A DNA stretch of 8,958 bases from Candidatus Sumerlaeota bacterium (GTDB lineage Bacteria > Sumerlaeota > Sumerlaeia > JADFCT01), in contig JAPLSP010000389.1 in the NCBI GenBank assembly GCA_026398575.1, positions 1 to 8,958 on the forward strand. The letters run 5' to 3'. The notes beneath the pieces were generated by a model. That model worked only from the letters and a program-made list of their open reading frames with translations. It was not told the DNA's origin and did no database searches. Made by a program: the position numbers and the translations under genes. Shown here piece after piece: positions 1-6,000 of the stretch. Each line of letters begins with the position of its first letter. Positions within the stretch are counted from its first letter, which is position 1.

Positions 1-3000
1 CAACGGCTCCCATCGCCCACGCCGGCGCCCTAAGGTAGTGGTGAGTAAGAATACGCCGCCACAGCAGCACCAGGTCAGCCGAGTCGAGCATCTTGTCGCC
101 GTTGATATCGCCGGCCTCGAATTGCTCCTCGCTTGGCGTAATGCGGCCCAGAATGATTTGCTTCAGCGTCTCCCAGTCGGAGACGCTGATGGATCCATCC
201 CTATTAACATCGCCCAGTTGGATCGGATTGGCAACCGTCATGGTGGCCGAAGTGGTTCTGAGGATTGACAGCGAGGTCACAACGGTCTTCGTTCCCAGAT
301 CGACCGTATATGGGAGATCTACCATCCCAAAACTGAGAGTCGAGCGGGACATTGGCGGGGCGGAGCCGTTGACCTGGTACTTGATCTCCAGCACATTGCC
401 TTCGCCCGATAGCTTGGCATTCGGTACGCTGCTCGAACCGATCACGGTGACGGTCCCATCCGGCTGAAGCGCAACGTTGCTGTCAAGATCGAACATGCTC
501 GAAAGAGACATTGTGGATACTGCCACCGGCGTCAGCATTCCAAGGTCATAATTGACTTCCACTTCGAACAGCTGATTCTGCACGTCGTTCGGATTATCTA
601 TCGCGATGTATTGCGAGATAATCTGGTTGGGCATGCCGCGCAGATTGGTCATGTAGATCTGTGTGGCGCCCACAATGGCCCAGACCGGCTCGGTCCAGAC
701 GCTCTCGACGCCATTGATCGAAAACGCCGAAATGCGATAGTAGTACGTCTGATACGGGGGCAGGTTATTATCGAGGTATTCATTGCCGCGGATCGCTGAT
801 GCCGTGATTTTCAGATAAGGACCGGCCAGCGTCAGCGAGCGATAGATGTAGTAGCCCTTCACTTGGCTGTCTGAGGACAAAATCCACGTCAGCCAGACCG
901 ATTTGGCGCCGCTGGCCGCGCGCAATCCTTGCGGTGTTTCGGGTGTGTTTATCCCATGCGTCATGAACCATGTCTCGTCGGACCAATCGCTCCACGCGCC
1001 GCGCGAGTCACAGTAGCGGACCTGCCAGTAGTAAACTACGCCGTCATTCGCGCCAGACAGGCGCGCGGACGGAACTTGGTGGCGGCTTGAATCCGTATAG
1101 ACAACCCCTGAGTCATACACCGGGGCTGCATACGAGCCAGCATCCGTGCGAATGCGCCATTGCGCCGCGGACTGATAGTCGCCCGCGTCCGGATCGTTGA
1201 AGGCCGTGGCGATCAAAACAGGCGTAAGGGAGACGCCCGCCTGATGGTTGGGAGGGTCTGTGTTTGCCGGCTTCGCCGGATTCGTGTCCACGACGTTGCC
1301 GGTGGTGATGAACTCCGTTTCATTCGACCAGGAACTCCAAAGGCCGGTATTGTCGGCGTGCCGCATACGCCATAAATAATGGGTATTGTAGTTCAGATAG
1401 CCGGCCGGAATGGGGCAGTCCGTCAGATACAAGGTTGTTCCTTGTGAGTCATAGATGGTGGACGAATAATCCGACGGAGACGACACAGCGCGAATCTGCC
1501 ATTGCGAAGAAGTATGGACATCGCCCGAATTCGGGTCCGCAAACGGCGAGGAGCGCAACGTTGCCGTCAGAGGAACATCACTTGCCAGGTCGGCGGGATA
1601 AATGTTTTGCGGCTGCGACGGCGGATAAATTGGCGCCGGCTTTTCGGTCGTAAAGCGTGTCTCGTTCGACCAATTGCCCCACGTGCCCGCGCCGTCCTGA
1701 TACCGCACGCGCCACGAATAGGCAGTGAAGTAAATCAGCGATCCGCGCGGCAGCGTAATGGACGTCCGATTTGCCGTATCTCTTCCCGAATCGAATACGG
1801 GCGCCGAATAATCGGACGGCCCTGTTGTGATCCGCACCTGCCACCGCGAAGCCGCATGAATATCGCCTGGATGCGGATCGCTGAAGGCCGAGGCCGTCAA
1901 GGCTGCGTTCAGCGTAACATTGGTCGCCATATGCGCCGGCGTCAGGTTTGCCGGCGCATAGGGCGGATGTGGCGTTACGCTCGGTGTCGGGCGGGGCGTT
2001 GGTGAAATATGCGGCGTTGCGCTTGGCGTTGGATGCGGCGTCGGGCTGGGCGTGGGAGGCGCCGCCATTGTTGTGAAGGAAGTCGGATTCGACCATACGC
2101 TCCAGGCGCCGTGGCTGTCCTCGTAGCTCACGCGCCAATAGTAGGTCATGTTGTAGTTCAGCCGGCCAATGGGAACAGTCGTCGAGGTCAGATGCGCCGT
2201 GTCGGTGGACGAGTCATAGACCGTCACACTAAAGTTTAGCGGGCTTGTTGAGACGCAGACCTGCCACTGAGAAGCGGTATGCGTGTCGCTCGTGTCGGGA
2301 TCGCTGAAAGCCGAGGATAGCAGCGTCGGCGCCAGCGACACACTCGTTGCGTTTGCCACCGGCGTCAAATTCGCGGGTTGCGCGGGGGCGTGGTTCACTG
2401 GACCCTGCGTAGGCGAAGGCGTCGGGTGAGGCGTTGGTGAAACATGCGGCGTTACGCTCGGCGTCGGGCTGGATGTTGCGCGAGGCGTCGGCGAAACATT
2501 CGGCGTCGCGCTCGGCGTCGGATGGGGAGTGGGAGTCGGGCCAGGCGACGTCACTGTCGTAAACGATGTCGGATTCGACCAAGCGCTCCAGGCGTTGTGG
2601 TTGTCGGCATAGCGCACACGCCAGATGTAAGTCGTCGCGTAGTCAAGCGCAGTGACCAGTGTTATTGAGGTCAGGTTCGCAGTGTCGGTCGTCGAGTTGA
2701 AGATTATCACGGACCAATTCGATGGATCGGAGGCGCGCCGCAATTGCCATTGTGAAGCCTGATGCGTGTCGCCCGTATCTGGATCGCTGAAGGCCGAGGA
2801 TTGCAGTACCGGCGTCAGCGCCACGCCCGTCGCTCCTCTTGCAGGGAGTATCCCGGCAGGCATGTCGGGAGGATTATTCACGGGAGGCGCCGAATACCAC
2901 ACGTCACCGCCATAGACGGGGTGAGCGGAGCCTCCAACAACCCACATACGTTCATCTTTGACGAACGCCGCAAGCGCCGCGCGAGCAGACCATTCTGCGT

Positions 3001-6000
3001 GATCGCGAACCTGCGTCCAGTTTGCCCCGTCCGGGGACGCCCACACATCATTCACATAGCTGAGATATCCTAGTTCTCCGCCGAGAACCCACAACTTTTC
3101 ATTATAAGCGACGCAGCCGAACTGCTGGCGCCCCGTCCACGGCGCGGCGGCAGACGCCTGCGTCCAATCCACGCCATTGGCCGAATGCCAGACGTCGTTC
3201 TTAATAGAAAGTGAGCCGCCAAAATTGGACCCTCCTCCCAAAACCCACAACTCTCCGCCAAACACAACACACGCGCCATTGGCTCTCTCAGGCCAGGCGG
3301 CATGATCCTTAACGAGCGTCCACGAAGCGCCGTCCGTCGAGCTCCAAACATCATTGAACCAGTTCGTGTCGTCGCTCCCGCCGAGAACCCACATTTGGTT
3401 GTCATACACGACGGCGCTCATTCCGCCGCGTGGCGACCAGGGCGCATTGGACGTTATCCGCGTCCATGCGACGCCGTCAGCGCTGCGCCAGACATCGTTC
3501 TTCGCCTCTGGAGCGAAGCCGCCCATAACCCACAAATAGCCGTCATAAGCCACGCATGTCATGGCGACGCGGCTCTCCCAAGTCGCGCTTGTCGTCGCCT
3601 GAGTCCAGTTCGATCCGTCCGGCGAATGCCAAACATCATTATTGCGAACTCTGTCGAGATTCGTCCCGCCCATGATCCACATCTCGCCTTGGAATATCGC
3701 CGATGCATGAGAGGAACGCCCGGGCCATCCGGCTGTTGGGGTTGCCAGAATCCAATCTGTTCCTGCAGCCATATTTATTGTCACAAACTGTGTTGGCGCA
3801 GACCAAGCGCTCCAGGCGTTGTGGTTGTCGGCATAGCGCACGCGCCAGATATAAGTCGTCGCGTGGTCAAGCGCTGTCACGAGTGTTATTGAGGTCAGGT
3901 TCGCAGTGTCAGTCGTCGAGTTGAAGATGGTCACGGACCAGTCCGCCGGATCGGAAGCGCGCCGGACATGCCATTGCGAGGCATAATGCGTATCGCTGAG
4001 ATCCGGGTCGCTGAAGGCAGACGATTGAAGCGCAGGCGTCAGAGAGATGCTGGTCGCGCCATCGCCGGGCGATTGGTTGATGGGAGCAGCGGGGGGCCGA
4101 TTTGCCGGAGTCGGAGTTGGATAAGGCGTTGCGGTCGGAGTCGCTCTCGGCGTGGGCGATGGATGAGCCGTCTCGCTCGGAGTTGGATGCGCAGTAGGCG
4201 TTGGATGAGGCGTTCTGCTGGGAGTCGGTTGGGGAGTGGGAGTCGGACTCGGCGCCACCACAGTCGTGAACGATGTCGGATTCGACCACGCGCTCCAGGC
4301 GCCGTAGCTATCCTCATAACACACGCGCCAGTAGTAGGTCATGCCATAGTTCAGCCGGCCAGCGGGGACCGTCGTCGAGGTCAGATGCGCTGTGTCGGTG
4401 GACGAGTCATAGGTTGTAATGCTGTAGTCTAACGGGCTTGTAGAAACGCGGACCTGCCACTGCGAAGCGGTGTGCGTGTCGCTCGTGTTCGGATCGCTGA
4501 AGTCGGATGATTGCAGAGCCGGCGTCAGCGCAAGGCCCATTGCGCCATTCATTGGCGCAATATTCAACGGCGTATATGGCGCGGAATTCAGGAGTGTCGT
4601 CATCGCCGTCTCATTTGACCACGCGCTTCGCGCCCCCTTGTTGTCGCGATGCCGCACGCGCCAATAGTAGGTGGTGCCCGGTGCAAGAGGACCCGTCGGA
4701 ACTGCGTACGTGACCAGGTCCAAATTCGAGGCGCCGCTATCGAAGACCGTCACGGAATAATCCGCGGGGCTGCCCGCCACGCGGATTTGCCACTGAGATG
4801 ATAGGTGCGTATCGCCGACGTTCGGATCGGAGAACGGCGTCGAATGCAACAGAGGCGTGAGGGAAACCTGGGTCGCGCCGTTGGCCGGCAGGACATTAAT
4901 GGGCGTATTGGGCGGCGCCTGGATAGTCTGCCCGGCCATGCGGAGATCGGCTTCCTGGCAACCATTGTATGGCTGCGTCAGCCAGCGGCTGATCTGCTGG
5001 TAAGGAGACGAGACAGGGTGATAGAGCAAACGTGCGCGCCAGTGATAAAGCGTGTTGGTCGTCAACCCATCAATGACCTGTGCCAGTTCGGCGCCGCTCG
5101 TGGTCGTCTCAACCCATGCGGGGCTGATCGTTTGGCCGCTTCCATCGAAGGCGACTCCTAACGGTTTAACCTCAGTTTCGAGTTTGACCTTGCCGTGCCC
5201 ATAAGGCGTGCGCCCCAGCATCGCAATCCTGAACGCGTCGGGACGGTCGCCTTTTCCCGCCCATGCGATCGGCCCGCTACCGTCCGCGCGCTGTTGACGT
5301 GGATCAAGACTGACGCCATTGCAAGCGTTTCCGAAATAAAGATAAGGTTTGCCATATGCAGGGCTGTCAAGGATATCAGAATAGCCGTCTCCGTTAATGT
5401 CTCCCGCTAAGGAAACGAAACCCCAATTTGCGCCCGGGTCCCCATAATGCATCCAGACGGGCGCCGTGCTGAGTCCAAGCGATGAACCGAGATAGAGATA
5501 AGACCGCCCTGACATGGTAGGTGTCGTAGTATTCATTGGAGCGCTCACAAGAACATCACAGTATCCATCTCCGTTAATGTCACCGGCGCTTGAGACGACT
5601 TCGCCGAACCGCCCCCCCTCGTATTCACCCTCGACAAACCAACCGGGTGTCTGGCTCAGCCCCGCGGATGATCCATAGAAGACGAGCGCGCATCCCCCAT
5701 AGCCTACGTGGGCGCTATACAAACCGCCGCCCACTATAAAGTCGCCGTAACTATCGCCGTTGACATCACCCGCCGCCGCAATCGCCCGTTCTGCCTGTTC
5801 TCCGGGACACACGCGGGACCAGCTGGGGATGGGGGGCAGACCAGCAGGAGAGCCATAATAAACGCGAATAGTTCTTTGATACCCATCACCTGTCCCACGG
5901 CATACGCTGTCAATAGCGACATCCCCGTAACCATCGCCATTTACATCACCTGCTGCACAGACACAGTATCCGAAAAGGTCATCCGCCGCGACGCCATCGG

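Noticed and set aside
47..217. Ordinary EF-hand protein
   Set aside because: Two loops about 36 residues apart with G-D-x-N-x-D starts and a single helix after each match dockerin rather than calmodulin-type EF-hands, and the context is a multidomain extracellular protein.
1961..2059. Hairpin or terminator-like signal in the low-complexity linker DNA
   Set aside because: The repeated words are direct, not inverted, and lie inside an open coding frame.
1578..2138. Minus-strand open frame of 186 codons in another frame
   Set aside because: It overlaps the true frame, which carries clear Fn3-like domains and a Pro-rich linker. The alternative translation is of biased composition, matches nothing, and is explained by the low-complexity linker DNA.
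2888..3769. BNR/Asp-box (sialidase-type) propeller in place of kelch
   Set aside because: The S-x-D-G-x-x-W segment resembles an Asp-box, but each repeat also has the L/M-W-V-x-G-G double-glycine strand and NDVW, which is the kelch pattern.
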